NCBI RefSeq assembly: GCF_009763255.1
Contig: NZ_WSJB01000010.1
Location: 219,655-283,654, forward strand
From: Bordetella sp. 02P26C-1
Lineage (GTDB): Bacteria > Pseudomonadota > Gammaproteobacteria > Burkholderiales > Burkholderiaceae_B
Reading direction: 5' to 3'
Length of the DNA stretch: 64,000 bases
Positions 63,228 through 64,000 of this stretch are shown in pieces. The translations under genes and the position numbers were made by a program. Each line of letters begins with the position of its first letter. Position 1 is the stretch's first letter. Under the pieces are notes generated by a model that worked only from the letters and a program-made list of their open reading frames with translations, made no database searches and was not told where the DNA came from.

Positions 63228-64000
63228 TTATGCTTGAGTACGGGTCTGGGAGGTCGTGGCGTCGCCAGTTTCCAAAACCTGTTTCAGCCGGCGCAGGTCG
63301 TCGGCCAGTTGATTGTTCGGGGTCTCGGCGGTTTTCAATTGGCTGACCAGCCGGCCGGCATGGCCGTACGGTGGCTGGTAGCTGATCTGCGCGCGGACTT
63401 CGGTGCCACGACCGCCCGGCGCGTCGCGGAATTCGACCCAGCCGGCGTTGGGGATGTCGGCCTGGGCTTCGGCTTCCCACGCAATGCGTTCGTTCTCCAC
63501 ATCCTCCATGACATAGGAGATCCACTGAACACTGCGGCCCAGGGGCGCTTTCACCGTCCAGCGCGAACGTTGGGGCGTGATGGTTTCTACCTGTTCTACG
63601 TGCTGCATGAATCGCGGCAGGTTCGCGAAGTCGCGCCAAAACCGATAGATCTCTTCGCGTGGACGATTGATGGTGACGGCGTAGTTGACGACCGTGGCGA
63701 TCGGCCAGTTGCGTTCTTCGGCGACCTCGCGCTCGTAGGGCTTGGGTTGCAGGGCGCATTTCAACGCACACCGGCCGGTGCCGGCGCGCGCCAGCAGCCC
63801 GGCTCCTCCCAACAGGGCGAGCTTGGCTAGCAGGCCGTCTCGGCCGGCGCCCCAGGCGAGAAGCAGCGCACCCGCCGCCCCCGAGGCCACGCGCTCGGGC
63901 GCGGCGAGCTTGGCGCTGCGGTCGCGCTTGGCGAAGGGTGGAGCGGTATCAGGTGCCTCCCGCGCGGTCCGTCTGGAGGTGGGGGCGGTGGGGTCGAAGG
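63228..64000 (-). CDS. SRPBCC (cyclase/dehydrase) family protein, 5' end beyond window
   Basis: The frame is open to the right edge, so the start is outside. The visible part, about 257 residues, has a polar N-terminal region, two weak hydrophobic stretches (SGAAGALLLAWGAG and LLAKLALLGGAGLLARAG) and then an SRPBCC domain: TINRPREEIYRFWRDFANLPRFM, RSRWTVKAPLG, WVEFRDAPGGRGTEVRAQI. These domains bind hydrophobic ligands; a membrane-anchored form like this is common in proteobacteria near alcohol dehydrogenases. Function is unknown. Confidence 0.8.
   Translation of the reverse strand, partial: FDPTAPTSRRTAREAPDTAPPFAKRDRSAKLAAPERVASGAAGALLLAWGAGRDGLLAKLALLGGAGLLARAGTGRCALKCALQPKPYEREVAEERNWPIATVVNYAVTINRPREEIYRFWRDFANLPRFMQHVEQVETITPQRSRWTVKAPLGRSVQWISYVMEDVENERIAWEAEAQADIPNAGWVEFRDAPGGRGTEVRAQISYQPPYGHAGRLVSQLKTAETPNNQLADDLRRLKQVLETGDATTSQTRTQA

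Noticed and set aside
63217..63771. Upstream extension of the alcohol dehydrogenase frame
   Set aside because: It overlaps the SRPBCC gene, while ATG 63216 has AAGGAG at ideal distance and the family N-terminus.

Overview
The window looks like a 64 kb chromosomal piece from a high-GC betaproteobacterium of the Alcaligenaceae, in the Bordetella/Achromobacter range. The reasons are the compact mreB-mreC-mreD-mrdA-rodA block, four tripartite-tricarboxylate (Bug) binding proteins, a Fiu-PiuC iron pair, many solute transporters with GntR or LysR regulators, and a type III secretion class I chaperone. The genus is inferred and no rRNA is present to confirm it. I saw no tRNA, rRNA, CRISPR array, insertion sequence or prophage gene.

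Layout. 1-5161: cell-elongation genes (end of mreB, mreC, mreD, mrdA, rodA). 5158-7046: hemin-type ABC importer hmuUV without its binding protein. 7165-10246: DmlR-like LysR, a Bug receptor and a D-malate/tartrate dehydrogenase. 10411-10692: parvulin. 11059-17871: RraA-type aldolase, aminotransferase, amino-acid ABC importer, then LysR plus Bug receptor. 18107-21220: catecholate-siderophore receptor and PiuC hydroxylase. 21258-27310: a GntR(UTRA) divergon with MmgE/PrpD, CoA-transferase and TauD-like dioxygenase on one side and a Bug receptor on the other. 27386-37722: TctABC transporter, serine-glyoxylate-type aminotransferase, GntR(FCD), a GlcD-GlcF-like fused dehydrogenase and a sodium:solute symporter with a 40-residue partner. 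38256-42378: catalase, DbpA helicase and a GT9 glycosyltransferase. 42567-54177: an eleven-gene same-strand run for D-amino-acid peptide breakdown. 54229-59299: an ABC importer with a cystathionine-lyase-like enzyme. 59661-61509: a ubiquitin-specific-protease-like protein and its CesT-type chaperone. 61731-64000: small lipoprotein, zinc alcohol dehydrogenase and an SRPBCC protein cut by the window edge.

The most striking item is the 59661-61509 pair. The large protein has complete Cys, QDA-like and His/Asp boxes of the eukaryotic USP (C19) deubiquitinase family. The gene just upstream encodes a small acidic CesT-like chaperone, so together they look like a type III secreted deubiquitinase effector with its dedicated chaperone. 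The secretion machine itself is not in the window.

Two catabolic modules read as complete hypotheses. In 11059-15975, uptake of an amino acid, transamination and retro-aldol cleavage would suit a 4-hydroxyglutamate-type compound. In 42567-54177, a dipeptide importer, D-aminoacylase, N-carbamoyl-D-amino acid hydrolase, MlrC-like metallohydrolase, D-amino acid dehydrogenase and RidA would handle D-residue peptides. Two GntR regulators each have a pair of identical inverted-repeat sites placed at the promoters they would be expected to control.
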